64,000 nucleotides of DNA from Hyphomicrobiales bacterium. GTDB lineage: Bacteria > Pseudomonadota > Alphaproteobacteria > Rhizobiales > NORP267. The notes below the pieces were generated by a model. The model had not been told where the DNA came from. It saw only the letters and a program-made list of their open reading frames with translations, and searched no databases. Location: contig JAJFHA010000011.1 in the NCBI GenBank assembly GCA_021775875.1, forward strand, positions 382,297 through 446,296, written 5' to 3'. The position numbers and the translations under genes were made by a program. Positions 1 through 10,206 of this stretch are shown here, in pieces (the first letter of the stretch is position 1; every line of letters starts with the position of its first letter).

Positions 1-1
1 A

Positions 2-1453
2 GTTGTCGCTCACCTGATCACCGGCGAATTGAATGCGGGAAAAACACCCTCAGACGCTGTTGGAGCCGTCCTGGCGCGGCTCGAAGGTGCGTTTGCATTC
101 GCAATCATGTTTGAAGGCGAAGACGATCTTTTGATCGGCGCGCGCAAAGGGAGTCCTCTGGCAATTGGCATCGGCAAAGGTGAAATGTTTCTTGGGTCAG
201 ATGCCACAGCGCTCGCCCCGTTCACAAATCAGGTCATCTATCTGGAAGACGGTGACTGGGCCACAATTACCCGCGATCAAGTTGAAATTTTCGACAGTTC
301 GGGAAACAGGGTAGGGCGCAAAATCCAAACATCAGTTGCTTCTGCACTGATGGTGGACAAGGGCAACCACCGCCATTTCATGGCAAAAGAAATTTACGAA
401 CAACCCGAAGTCGTCGGTCATACACTGGCACATTATATCGATCTGGCAGAAGGCAAAATATCCCTGCCAGAGGCGTTGCCGTTTAATTTCGCGGATCTGG
501 ACCGGATCACCATTACAGCCTGTGGCACGGCTTATTATGCCGGTTTGGTCGCCAAATACTGGTTTGAGAAATTTGCCCGCTTGCCGGTGGAAATTGATGT
601 CGCTTCTGAAATGCGTTACCGCGAAGCACCTTTGCCGGAAAATGGTTTGGCTATTGTTATTTCCCAATCCGGTGAAACCGCAGATACATTGGCGACGTTG
701 CGCTATTGCGCCGAAAACGGCCAGCATATCGCATCTGTCGTGAATGTACGGGATTCTTCAATCGCCCGTGAATCTGATCTGGTTTTGCCAACAATGGCCG
801 GGCCGGAAATTGGTGTCGCTTCAACCAAGGCGTTTACCTGCCAGCTAACCGTATTGGCGTGTATCGCATTGGCGGCAGCCCGCGACCGAAAAACCATCAC
901 GGAGGAAGAAGAACGAAATCTGGTCCATGCCCTGATCGAATTACCGCGCTTGATGTCGACAGCGCTCAAACTGGAATCGGATATTGATGCCATTGCCGGA
1001 GATATCATGAAGGCGAAGGATATTTTGTATCTGGGGCGGGGGTCGTTATTCCCGCTAGCGCTCGAAGGGGCGTTGAAACTGAAAGAAATTTCATACCTTC
1101 ACGCCGAAGGGTATGCGGCCGGAGAATTGAAACATGGCCCCATCGCGCTGATCGATGAGAATGTCCCGGTCATCGCAATTGCCCCAAAAGATGAACTTTT
1201 CGAAAAAAACGTCTCAAATATTCAAGAAGTCGCCGCGCGTGGCGGAAAAATTGTTTTGCTGACGGACGAAGCCGGGGCGCGTGACATTTCTCTGGATACC
1301 ATGGCAACAATTGTGCTTCCAGATGCCAATCCGTTCATAAATCCGCTTCTCTTCGCGTTGCCGGTCCAGATGTTGGCCTATCATACCGCTGTTCGTCTTG
1401 GTACAGATGTTGACCAGCCACGCAACCTCGCAAAATCCGTCACTGTTGAATAG
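2..1453 (+). CDS. glmS: Glutamine--fructose-6-phosphate aminotransferase (isomerizing), 3' part, truncated by window start
   Basis: Frame is open from base 2; two SIS domains (ITACGTAYYAGLVAKYWFE, SQSGETADTLATLRY, ALEGALKLKEISYLHAEGYAAGELKHGPIALI) and C-terminal DVDQPRNLAKSVTVE are diagnostic. Confidence 0.97.
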   Translation, partial: VVAHLITGELNAGKTPSDAVGAVLARLEGAFAFAIMFEGEDDLLIGARKGSPLAIGIGKGEMFLGSDATALAPFTNQVIYLEDGDWATITRDQVEIFDSSGNRVGRKIQTSVASALMVDKGNHRHFMAKEIYEQPEVVGHTLAHYIDLAEGKISLPEALPFNFADLDRITITACGTAYYAGLVAKYWFEKFARLPVEIDVASEMRYREAPLPENGLAIVISQSGETADTLATLRYCAENGQHIASVVNVRDSSIARESDLVLPTMAGPEIGVASTKAFTCQLTVLACIALAAARDRKTITEEEERNLVHALIELPRLMSTALKLESDIDAIAGDIMKAKDILYLGRGSLFPLALEGALKLKEISYLHAEGYAAGELKHGPIALIDENVPVIAIAPKDELFEKNVSNIQEVAARGGKIVLLTDEAGARDISLDTMATIVLPDANPFINPLLFALPVQMLAYHTAVRLGTDVDQPRNLAKSVTVE

Positions 1454-1526
1454 CAAGTATTGACCTGCGCCGCACCGCCAGCAACACTTTCCGGAGCGAT
1501 TCGTTGGCGGAACGGCGGCAAACTCA

Positions 1527-2486
1527 ATGGAAAACACATCATCTTCATCTGTAAATAAGGCCCGAAACAGAAGCCTTTTGCGAGGCTTTTTTACAGGCAT
1601 TGGCCTTGTCTTCCTGATTGCTTTCAATCCGTCTTCATTCGCGCAAACAGCCAATGAAGCAGCCACAGCGGCGCGAGAACAAATCGAGCAGGGCCGCAAG
1701 TATTTGCAGGAGAATAATTATCCGATCGCAAGGACTACGCTGACCCAGGTCATTCGCAACGAACATACGCCACCTGACTGGATGGCGATTGCATTTTTCT
1801 ACCGGGGTATCTCCAACCGGATGAGTGGTCAGAATAACGCCGCTATCGCGGATTTCATAAACGCACTTTGGCTGAAAACTTTGCCTGCACCTATTCAAGC
1901 GCAAACCTATTATCATCGTGCACACTCATATGCAGCTCTTAATAAAGTTGATCAAGCTCTTGCTGATTTGGATCAGGCCGCGATTTTGGCACCGCATGAA
2001 GAACGCATTGTACAGGCCCGCACTGAATTGATGGAGGCATCTGGCCGAGAAGTGACAGCTTCGACTGCACCACAAATTTCCCCTACTGATGAAGAGCTGG
2101 CTGCCAATGCGGTACGCCATTCATTAGGTGACACCCTGTATTCCCGACCTCAGACTGGTAGCAGTCCCATGTCGTCGCAAGCACCTGTGGTATCTTCAGC
2201 TCCAGCAAGGCAAATATCTCTGCAGCCGGAATCTGGCCCGGAAGGCATCCATATCCAGCTCGGTGCATTGGGGTCGCAAGAAATTGCTGAAGCTGAATGG
2301 CAACGCATATCGCAGATGCACAGGGATGTGCTTAGCGGTCTGGCGCCAAGCTACGAAGTTGTGACGCGGGACGGCAGAAGATTAGTAAGATTGCAGGCCG
2401 GTCCGGCTGCATCTTTGTCTTCAGCTCGCAATTTGTGTTCTTTGTTGCAAGGCCGCGGGCAGGACTGCATTACAATTTCTCGTTAA
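1527..2486 (+). CDS. TPR-repeat and SPOR-domain periplasmic protein
   Basis: N-terminal hydrophobic segment, TPR-like helices, C-terminal SPOR-like domain (IHIQLGALGSQEIAEAEWQRI...RLVRLQAGP). Confidence 0.75.
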   Translation: MENTSSSSVNKARNRSLLRGFFTGIGLVFLIAFNPSSFAQTANEAATAAREQIEQGRKYLQENNYPIARTTLTQVIRNEHTPPDWMAIAFFYRGISNRMSGQNNAAIADFINALWLKTLPAPIQAQTYYHRAHSYAALNKVDQALADLDQAAILAPHEERIVQARTELMEASGREVTASTAPQISPTDEELAANAVRHSLGDTLYSRPQTGSSPMSSQAPVVSSAPARQISLQPESGPEGIHIQLGALGSQEIAEAEWQRISQMHRDVLSGLAPSYEVVTRDGRRLVRLQAGPAASLSSARNLCSLLQGRGQDCITISR

Positions 2487-2647
2487 GCACACCAGATTAT
2501 TTGCTGTATTTTTCGTGCAAATTAAAGACAATCCCCCATATTCAGGACATAATGCGCCGATCCAATAGGGATATCGGTATGGAATAGTATGCTGAGCGGA
2601 TAATTTGTCCGTGAAATTGATGTAGTCTATCGGGCAAATTAAATTTA

Positions 2648-3415
2648 ATGGCAAGACGCAATAAAAAAACGGATGAGCCTGTAGAGCTGACATCATTGAC
2701 CACACCGACAAAGAGCGAGGTGCGGTTTCGCACGCGTCTTCGGAACTATTTCCTGACCGGCCTGGTGATAGCCGCCCCGATCAGCATTACAGTCTATCTA
2801 ACGTGGTCGTTTGTTAATCTGGTGGATGGCTGGATCAAGCCATTGGTGCCTGCAGCTTATAATCCGGAAAATTACCTGCCATTCTCGCTTCCAGGCGTTG
2901 GATTGATTTTCGCTTTTATTTTCATAACGATACTTGGCGCGTTAACGGCAAATCTGTTTGGCCGCACGATCATCAGTTACGGCGAAATGATGCTCAATCG
3001 CATGCCGATAGTGCGAAATCTTTATAGCGCTCTCAAACAGATTTTTGAGACGGTAGTCTCCCAAAGCAATACTTCGTTTCGCGATGTTGGCATTATCGAA
3101 TATCCTCGAAAAGGCTTGTACGCGATTGTGTTCATATCAACTGCAACGGAAGGCGAGATCAAAACCCGGATCGACGATGGCGGTGGCATGTTGAGCGTTT
3201 TCCTGCCAACGACGCCAAACCCGACGTCGGGTTTTTTGCTATTTGTTCCTAAGGCCGATGTAACCATTTTGGATATGTCGGTAGAGGAGGCTGCAAAACT
3301 GGTTATTTCAGCCGGATTGGTTACGCCTGAACACCCTTTGGGTGCCGCAGCGGCGGAAGATGATGACGGTTTGGAAACGGAAAACTCAACCGAACCTGCT
3401 ATTGGTTCGAAATAA
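2648..3415 (+). CDS. DUF502 family membrane protein
   Basis: RTRLRNYFLTGLVIAAPISITVYLTW, RMPIVRNLYSALKQI, TPNPTSGFLLFVP motifs. Confidence 0.9.
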   Translation: MARRNKKTDEPVELTSLTTPTKSEVRFRTRLRNYFLTGLVIAAPISITVYLTWSFVNLVDGWIKPLVPAAYNPENYLPFSLPGVGLIFAFIFITILGALTANLFGRTIISYGEMMLNRMPIVRNLYSALKQIFETVVSQSNTSFRDVGIIEYPRKGLYAIVFISTATEGEIKTRIDDGGGMLSVFLPTTPNPTSGFLLFVPKADVTILDMSVEEAAKLVISAGLVTPEHPLGAAAAEDDDGLETENSTEPAIGSK

Positions 3416-3417
3416 CC

Positions 3418-5517
3418 CTATCCTGACGCCAATAGCCGGATCGCCTCACCACGTTCAAACAGATGCAGCAAAATTCTGAGCGCTTTCCCGCGCTCGGATT
3501 GAAGCAGTCTGTCTTGGCTCAAAGTGTGACGGGCGTCCTGTCTCGCTGTTTCCAGCAAGCCTGCATGATGCTCCAGTTGCACCAGTCTAAATCCCGGAAC
3601 GCCGCTTTGCTGGGTTCCGAGAATATCACCTTCACCGCGAAGCCGTAAATCTTCTTCCGCTATTCTGAACCCGTCTTCGGTTTCCCGCATAATTGCCAGT
3701 CGCGCTTCGGCATTTTTTGATAAAGGTCCGCGATACAGCAGGATACAACTGGATTTTGTGGTGCCACGGCCAACACGACCACGCAATTGATGCAATTGGG
3801 CCAACCCAAAACGTTCCGCATTTTCAATCACCATGATTGTTGCGTCGGAAACATCCACACCCACTTCAATGACAGTTGTCGCAACGAGGATACCAATAAC
3901 ACCATTGGTAAAGTCGCTCATGACTTTGTTCTTGTCGGCCGCTTTCATACGCCCATGGACAAGACCAACCCGGCTACCAAACCGGCTTTGCAATGCGTCA
4001 AACCGGTCTTCGGCAGATTTGGCGTCGATCAACTCAGACTCTTCAACCAACGGGCACACCCAGTAAACCCGCGCCCCGGATTTCACAGCGACATCAAGTC
4101 GCAACAACAAATCCGCTTCCCGGTCCAGCGGAATAATACGCGTGTCGACAGGTTTCCGCCCAGCAGGTTTTTCCAACAATCGGGAAACATCCATGTCGCC
4201 GAATGCGGCCAGGACGAGGCTGCGCGGGATCGGCGTTGCCGTCATAACAAGCAGATCGGCATTGTTCCCTTTTTCAGCGAGTGCGAGCCGTTGATGGACA
4301 CCAAACCGGTGTTGCTCATCAATCACCGCAAGACCAAGTTCGCGGAACTGTACGTCTTCCTGAAATCCAGCATGGGTAGAAATCAGAATATCGATTTTGC
4401 CAATTTTTAGATCTTCGAGCAATTCGGTCCGGGCTTTGCCTTTTATCCGTCCGGTTAGCACACCAAGTCTGATACCACTTGCTTTACATAAGGGGGACAG
4501 GGTTTCGTAATGCTGCTGAACCAGAATTTCGGTTGGTGCCATGATCGCTGCCTGAGATCCGGATTCAACCGCTATCGCCATTGCCAACAAGGCCACAATG
4601 GTTTTACCGCTACCGACATCGCCTTGCAGAAGACGCAACATCCGATCTGGCCGCCCCAGATCATCGGCGATTTCTTCCAGCGACCGTTCCTGCGATGTTG
4701 TGAGGGTGAAGGGCAGGGCTTCCAGAATGCGCCGCCGCTTGCTCCCGTCTCCTCGCCGCCGACGGCCAAGGGCACGGCGCAGCCTTTGGCGCACCAGATT
4801 AAGCGCCAATTGCCCAGCCAATAGTTCATCATACGCAAGGCGGCTACGGCCTGGCCCGTCAGGTTCAAGCGCCGCGAAATCTTGTGGGTGATGCACTTCT
4901 GAAAGCGCAACCTTCAACGAAGGCCAGCGATGTTCGAGCAGCAGGTTGGGTTCAATCCATTCAGGAAGAGCGGGGAGGGTGTTCAGGCTTTCTGTGATCA
5001 ATGGTGCCAATATCTTGCCGGAAAGGCCAGCAGTGAGCGCATATACCGGTTCTATCTGCGGGATTGTATCCACGCGATCCAGCGCCGCGATATATTGCGG
5101 ATGGGCCATCTGGAAGCTATCACGATAAGCTGTAATTTCACCGCTGATCCGCCGAATTTCGCCTTCAGGTAGTTGTTTTTTCAAATAGTCCGAATGCGCC
5201 GAGAAAAAAACAAGTGTCAATTCTCCGGAATCATCAAACACATTGATTGTGTAGGGCAAGCCCTTTCGCCGCGACGGGGTATGCGCACCAACCGTGACAT
5301 CCAGCGTAGCGGTCTTGCCGGATTCAATTGCGGCCATATTTGGCAGCAGTCTTCGGTCGATCACCTGCCAGGGCAAATGAAACAACAAATCCAGAACTCG
5401 CGCTTCCTCTTCCATGGGCCTGTTCAAGAGTTTTACCAACAGAGCGGCACGACGATGCCCAACCCCTTTCAGATTGCTCACAGTGGCGAATAACGGATTT
5501 AGTATTTCTGGCCGCAT
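3418..5517 (-). CDS. recG: ATP-dependent DNA helicase RecG
   Basis: LLQGDVGSGKTIVALLAM, helicase motifs, HQLRGRVGRG, GEGDILGTQQSG. ORF extends to 5547; likely start MRPEIL at 5517. Confidence 0.96.
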   Translation of the reverse strand: MRPEILNPLFATVSNLKGVGHRRAALLVKLLNRPMEEEARVLDLLFHLPWQVIDRRLLPNMAAIESGKTATLDVTVGAHTPSRRKGLPYTINVFDDSGELTLVFFSAHSDYLKKQLPEGEIRRISGEITAYRDSFQMAHPQYIAALDRVDTIPQIEPVYALTAGLSGKILAPLITESLNTLPALPEWIEPNLLLEHRWPSLKVALSEVHHPQDFAALEPDGPGRSRLAYDELLAGQLALNLVRQRLRRALGRRRRGDGSKRRRILEALPFTLTTSQERSLEEIADDLGRPDRMLRLLQGDVGSGKTIVALLAMAIAVESGSQAAIMAPTEILVQQHYETLSPLCKASGIRLGVLTGRIKGKARTELLEDLKIGKIDILISTHAGFQEDVQFRELGLAVIDEQHRFGVHQRLALAEKGNNADLLVMTATPIPRSLVLAAFGDMDVSRLLEKPAGRKPVDTRIIPLDREADLLLRLDVAVKSGARVYWVCPLVEESELIDAKSAEDRFDALQSRFGSRVGLVHGRMKAADKNKVMSDFTNGVIGILVATTVIEVGVDVSDATIMVIENAERFGLAQLHQLRGRVGRGTTKSSCILLYRGPLSKNAEARLAIMRETEDGFRIAEEDLRLRGEGDILGTQQSGVPGFRLVQLEHHAGLLETARQDARHTLSQDRLLQSERGKALRILLHLFERGEAIRLLASG

Positions 5518-5625
5518 AATGAGGCAGTTTAGCCTGAAATTCGACAAAAATCCCTATAGGATACGCTATCGCGAATTTATGGGTATAAACCCTCATTGAA
5601 TCTGTTACATCGACCCTCTTAGTTA

Positions 5626-5919
5626 TTGAAAGACCGAGCCGTGAGTGAGCAGCTAGACATTCGAAAACGCAGATTGAAATTTCGTGCCTGTCATCGCGGC
5701 ATCCGCGAGATGGATATCCTGTTCACTGTTTTTGTCAGGGAACATCTTGACGGTCTGAGCGCCGAAGAATGCGACCAATTGGAAATCCTTCTTGAAGAAT
5801 CCGATCACGATATTCTGCCATGGATTTCTGGCGGCAAACAAATACCAGAAGCATTTGAGACCAGTATCATGGAAAAACTGCGCACCATCGCTTTGAAGCC
5901 TGGTGATTACGGGCAATGA
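5626..5919 (+). CDS. sdhE: FAD assembly factor SdhE (succinate dehydrogenase assembly factor 2 family)
   Basis: RACHRGIREMDILFTVF (RGxxE motif), short protein between recG and mfd. Confidence 0.9.
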   Translation: MKDRAVSEQLDIRKRRLKFRACHRGIREMDILFTVFVREHLDGLSAEECDQLEILLEESDHDILPWISGGKQIPEAFETSIMEKLRTIALKPGDYGQ

Positions 5920-8900
5920 ACAGGTCCACACTTTGACATCGCACGCCATTCTCACCGGATTAAGTATTGATCGGCCGGGGACCACCGAACTAACCGGTGT
6001 CCCTGAAGGCATCGATGCCATGGTTTTGTCGGATTTGGTACGGGTCCGGGCGGGTGCAGCAGCGTCTCCGGTATTATTGCATGTGGCGAGGGATGAGCAA
6101 CGGCTGGTGGCGTTGCGGGATGCTCTCGCGTTTTTCGCACCAGAACTGAGCGTCGTATATTTCCCGGCCTGGGATTGTCTTCCTTATGACCGGGCATCGC
6201 CCAGCCAGGAAATTTCTGCGATCAGGATCGCTACTTTGGCTGCTTTGTCCGGCGAGGGACCAAAACCAGACCTGGTTCTGACAACTATAAATGCAGCGCT
6301 CCAAAAGACCCTGTCACCTGAAACAATAGCAGCTCATATCCGCCATCTCGCACCGGGGCAGATTGTCGACATGAGTGACCTTGCCGATTGGCTGGTTCAG
6401 CACGGGTATGAGCGTACTGCGACTGTGCGCGACCCGGCGTCTTTTGCTGTACGCGGCGGTATCCTGGATGTTTTCCCGGCGGCAAGTGATGAACCTGTTA
6501 GACTGGATTTTTTCGGCGATACCCTTGAATCTATTCGCCAATTTGACGCTGAAAACCAGCGCACGACGACGCAGCGCACCGAAATAACACTTCTTCCTGT
6601 CACTGAAGCTTTGCTGACACCTGAAAGTATCCAGTCATTCAGAGCAGGATACCGCCAGAAATTCGGCACCGTTTCAGGCCACGATCCGGTCTATGAGGCC
6701 GTTAGCGAAGGCCGCAGGGCATCCGGCATGGAACATTGGCTGCCTTTGTTCCATGATCATTTGACGACGCTGCTAGATTATCTGCCGGACGTCGCAATTT
6801 CACTGGATCATCAGGTAAACGACGCACGCAAAAACCGTCTTGAACAAATCACTGATTATTTTGAAGCACGCAAACATCCGGCAGAATTGGCCAGTGGTGA
6901 ATTTGCACCGTATCGGGCGCTGGAACCCAAAAGGCTCTATCTGGACGAAGCAGAATGGCTGGAACAACTGGAAGGTAAATCTGTTTTCAACCTGTCGCCA
7001 TTCGCCAGCGAAGGATCAGAAACAAGACAGACAATAACCGTTGGTGGACGGTCTGGCCGGACATTCGCGGCAGAGCGTACAACAACCGAAAAAAACGTAT
7101 TTGATGCCGTCGTCACCTGCATCAAAGAGGCGCAGGACCAAAAACGCCGCGTCGTTATTGCCTGTTGGTCCGAAGGCTCTTGCCAGCGCATGTTGCAATT
7201 GCTGGGCGACCATGGCCAATCAAGCCAATCCCAGGTTGCCACCTGGCAAGACGTACAATCACTACCACATGATGTGACAGCTTTTGCCGTTTTCGGTCTG
7301 GACACCGGGTTTGAAACAGACGAAATCGTGTTCCTGAGCGAGCAGGATATTCTTGGCGATCGCTTGTCCAGACCGACCCGCAGTCGCAAACGCGACACAG
7401 ATTTCCTGACCCATGCGTCTGGCCTTTCGGTTGGTGATTTTATCGTCCATGTGGAACATGGCGTAGGCAAATTTGAAGGTTTGCAAACAGTCGAAGCCGC
7501 GGGCGCACCGCATGATTGTCTGGTGCTTACCTATGCTGGTGGCGACCGGTTATTTGTCCCCGTCGAGAATATCGAATTATTGTCCAGATATGGGTCCGAC
7601 GATAGCGGCGCGCAGTTGGATAGATTGGGCGGTGCCGCCTGGCAGGCGCGCAAGGCCAAACTCAAAGACAAAATTCGGGAAATTGCCGGCGAGTTAATTA
7701 AAACGGCTGCGGCCCGTGCCATGCGGAAAGCCCCGGTCATGACGCCACCGGACGGAATTTATGACGAATTTTGCGCTCGTTTTCAATTTATCGAGACGGA
7801 AGATCAGCTAACCGCGATTGAAGACGTTCTTGATGATCTTGCAAAAGGCCGCCCAATGGACCGGCTGATATGCGGCGATGTGGGGTTTGGTAAAACCGAA
7901 ATCGCGCTTCGCTCAGCTTTTGTTTCGGTCATGGCAGGCCATCAGGTGGCCATTGTGGTTCCAACCACATTGCTCGCCCGGCAACATTATAAAACCTTCA
8001 CGGAACGGTTCGCAGGCTTACCAGTAAATATCGCGCAAGCTTCGCGATTGGCAGGGGCCGGGGAGTTAACAAAAACCCGCGAAGGTCTCACGTCCGGCCA
8101 GGTGGATATCGTGATCGGCACCCATGCTCTACTGGCAAAATCAATCAAATTTCGCGATCTTGGTCTGTTGATCGTTGATGAGGAACAGCATTTTGGGGTC
8201 ACTCACAAAGAACGCCTGAAGCAATTCCGGGCGGAGGTTCACGTGCTGACCCTGACCGCGACACCTATCCCGCGCACATTGCAACTGGCGCTGACAGGGA
8301 TCCGGGATTTGTCAATTATTGCGACACCGCCTGTGGACCGGCTGGCGGTCAGAACTTTCATCATGCCGTTCGATCCGATCAGCGTTCGCGAAGCGATTTT
8401 GCGCGAATATTTCCGGGGCGGGCAGATATTTTACGTCTGTCCGCGCATTTCTGATTTGCACGCGGCAGAAGAATTTCTCCGTGAAAATGTGCCCGAAGTA
8501 AAACTCGCTGTCGCCCATGGGCAAATGGCGCCGGGCCAGTTGGACGATATCATGACGGCATTTTATGACGGCAAATTTGATGTCTTGATCTCTACTACAA
8601 TTGTTGAATCCGGTCTCGATGTCCCTACCGCCAATACTCTGATCGTGCACCGCGCCGACATGTTTGGCCTGGCCCAGCTTTACCAGTTGCGAGGCCGCGT
8701 CGGGCGTTCAAAACTTCGCGCTTATGCTTTGATGACTGTACCAGCAACCAGACGATTAACTGCTAATGCAGAAAAACGACTTAAAGTACTGCAATCACTA
8801 GATCAATTAGGGGCCGGGTTCATGCTTGCAAGCCACGACCTGGATATTCGTGGCGGCGGTAATTTGCTGGGCGAAGAGCAATCTGGACATATCCGAGAGG

Positions 8901-9445
8901 TCGGATTCGAATTGTACCAGAACATGCTTGAAGAAGCTGTCGCCCAATTGACCGACCATGACGGTGCGCAGGATAGTGAAAAATGGTCACCGCAAATCGC
9001 TGTCGGTGCGGCAATTCTATTGCCGGAAGGTTATATCCGCGACTTGGATCTTCGTCTCGGTCTCTATCGACGTCTTTCGTCACTTGAAAGTGCCGGCGAA
9101 CTGGATGCTTTTGCTGTCGAGATGGTCGACCGGTTCGGCAATCTCCCGGTTGAGGCAGATCAGCTGTTGCGCGTTGTCGGGATCAAAATCCTGTGTCGCC
9201 AGGCGAGCATTGAAAAATTCGACGCAGGGCCGGGCGGCGCAACAATCGCATTCAGGGAAAATACATTTTCGAACCCAGTCGGACTGGTGGAATTCATCGC
9301 CCAGGAAGGCAAAAATGCAAAATTGCGAACCGATCACCGGCTGGTCATCAGGCGCAAGTGGGACGGCGTGGAAGAACGCCTTGAAGGTTCGGCCACATTG
9401 TTGCGCCGTGTTGCGGCACTGGCAAAAGTTACGCCAAAAAAATGA
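5903..9445 (+). CDS. mfd: Transcription-repair coupling factor Mfd
   Basis: 1180 aa; CarD-like domain (GDFIVHVEHGVGKFEGLQ), RecG-like helicase (LICGDVGFGKTEIALRSAF), YQLRGRVGRSKLRAYALM. GTG start overlaps the sdhE end. Confidence 0.97.
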   Translation: MITGNEQVHTLTSHAILTGLSIDRPGTTELTGVPEGIDAMVLSDLVRVRAGAAASPVLLHVARDEQRLVALRDALAFFAPELSVVYFPAWDCLPYDRASPSQEISAIRIATLAALSGEGPKPDLVLTTINAALQKTLSPETIAAHIRHLAPGQIVDMSDLADWLVQHGYERTATVRDPASFAVRGGILDVFPAASDEPVRLDFFGDTLESIRQFDAENQRTTTQRTEITLLPVTEALLTPESIQSFRAGYRQKFGTVSGHDPVYEAVSEGRRASGMEHWLPLFHDHLTTLLDYLPDVAISLDHQVNDARKNRLEQITDYFEARKHPAELASGEFAPYRALEPKRLYLDEAEWLEQLEGKSVFNLSPFASEGSETRQTITVGGRSGRTFAAERTTTEKNVFDAVVTCIKEAQDQKRRVVIACWSEGSCQRMLQLLGDHGQSSQSQVATWQDVQSLPHDVTAFAVFGLDTGFETDEIVFLSEQDILGDRLSRPTRSRKRDTDFLTHASGLSVGDFIVHVEHGVGKFEGLQTVEAAGAPHDCLVLTYAGGDRLFVPVENIELLSRYGSDDSGAQLDRLGGAAWQARKAKLKDKIREIAGELIKTAAARAMRKAPVMTPPDGIYDEFCARFQFIETEDQLTAIEDVLDDLAKGRPMDRLICGDVGFGKTEIALRSAFVSVMAGHQVAIVVPTTLLARQHYKTFTERFAGLPVNIAQASRLAGAGELTKTREGLTSGQVDIVIGTHALLAKSIKFRDLGLLIVDEEQHFGVTHKERLKQFRAEVHVLTLTATPIPRTLQLALTGIRDLSIIATPPVDRLAVRTFIMPFDPISVREAILREYFRGGQIFYVCPRISDLHAAEEFLRENVPEVKLAVAHGQMAPGQLDDIMTAFYDGKFDVLISTTIVESGLDVPTANTLIVHRADMFGLAQLYQLRGRVGRSKLRAYALMTVPATRRLTANAEKRLKVLQSLDQLGAGFMLASHDLDIRGGGNLLGEEQSGHIREVGFELYQNMLEEAVAQLTDHDGAQDSEKWSPQIAVGAAILLPEGYIRDLDLRLGLYRRLSSLESAGELDAFAVEMVDRFGNLPVEADQLLRVVGIKILCRQASIEKFDAGPGGATIAFRENTFSNPVGLVEFIAQEGKNAKLRTDHRLVIRRKWDGVEERLEGSATLLRRVAALAKVTPKK

Positions 9446-9458
9446 ACGTCCGGTTTGG

Positions 9459-10133
9459 CTAATTGGATTCCGGTTGGTCCGGTTTTTCCATCTCAACAAT
9501 GGCCTGATCAATCGCTTCCACGAGTCTGTCCGGGTCTTGAGCACCCATCGCGACAACGCGGTTGGCGAAAATAAAACAGGGCACACCAGTAACGCCCATC
9601 CGTTGCGCCAGCGCGATCTCTTCCTGAACAAGTTCAAGATCAGCGTCACCGGACAAAAGCTTGTCGATGACCTCACGTTCCATGCCTGCAGCCACAGCGA
9701 TATCCACCAGACAATCATTGTCCGTGAGGTTCGCTCCATTGACGAAATAGGCATCGAACAAAGCTTCAACAACCTGGTCCTGCACACCTGCGGTCGCCGC
9801 CCATTTGATCAGGCGATGGGCATTGAGGGTATTGGGAGAAAATTCTATGTCACTGAACGCAAAAGGAATGCCTTCGCCATTCCCGGCTTCAAGAAGGGCT
9901 TTGTACATATCGCCGCCAGCAGTATCGCCAAATTTCTTCTGGAGATAGGCTTTGCGCTCAACCCCTTCAGGAGGAATTGTCGGGTCCAGTTGAAACGGTC
10001 GCCAGCGAATATCAAATTTGATATCCGGGCGCTGCGCCATGGCATTTTCCAAACGGCGTTTACCCACAAAGCACCAGGGGCACATAACGTCTGAAACAAC
10101 ATCGATTTCCATGATTTGATTGGGTGGGGTCAT
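9459..10133 (-). CDS. DsbA family oxidoreductase (FrnE-like)
   Basis: VVSDVMCPWCFVGKRRLENA (CPWC), LDPTIPPEG, GVTGVPCFIFANRVVAMGAQ. Confidence 0.92.
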   Translation of the reverse strand: MTPPNQIMEIDVVSDVMCPWCFVGKRRLENAMAQRPDIKFDIRWRPFQLDPTIPPEGVERKAYLQKKFGDTAGGDMYKALLEAGNGEGIPFAFSDIEFSPNTLNAHRLIKWAATAGVQDQVVEALFDAYFVNGANLTDNDCLVDIAVAAGMEREVIDKLLSGDADLELVQEEIALAQRMGVTGVPCFIFANRVVAMGAQDPDRLVEAIDQAIVEMEKPDQPESN

Positions 10134-10206
10134 ACCGGTATCACGAATCCACAAATAATTTGAATATTTGCGATAGTATGAAGGAATATCAGGATCAGTG
10201 CAAAAT

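Noticed and set aside
3787-4410. 207-aa ORF antisense to recG
   Set aside because: Overlaps conserved helicase motifs; composition typical of a shadow ORF.
8958-10094. 378-aa plus-strand ORF across the mfd 3' end and DsbA-like gene
   Set aside because: Overlaps two well-supported genes in other frames; no recognisable domain.
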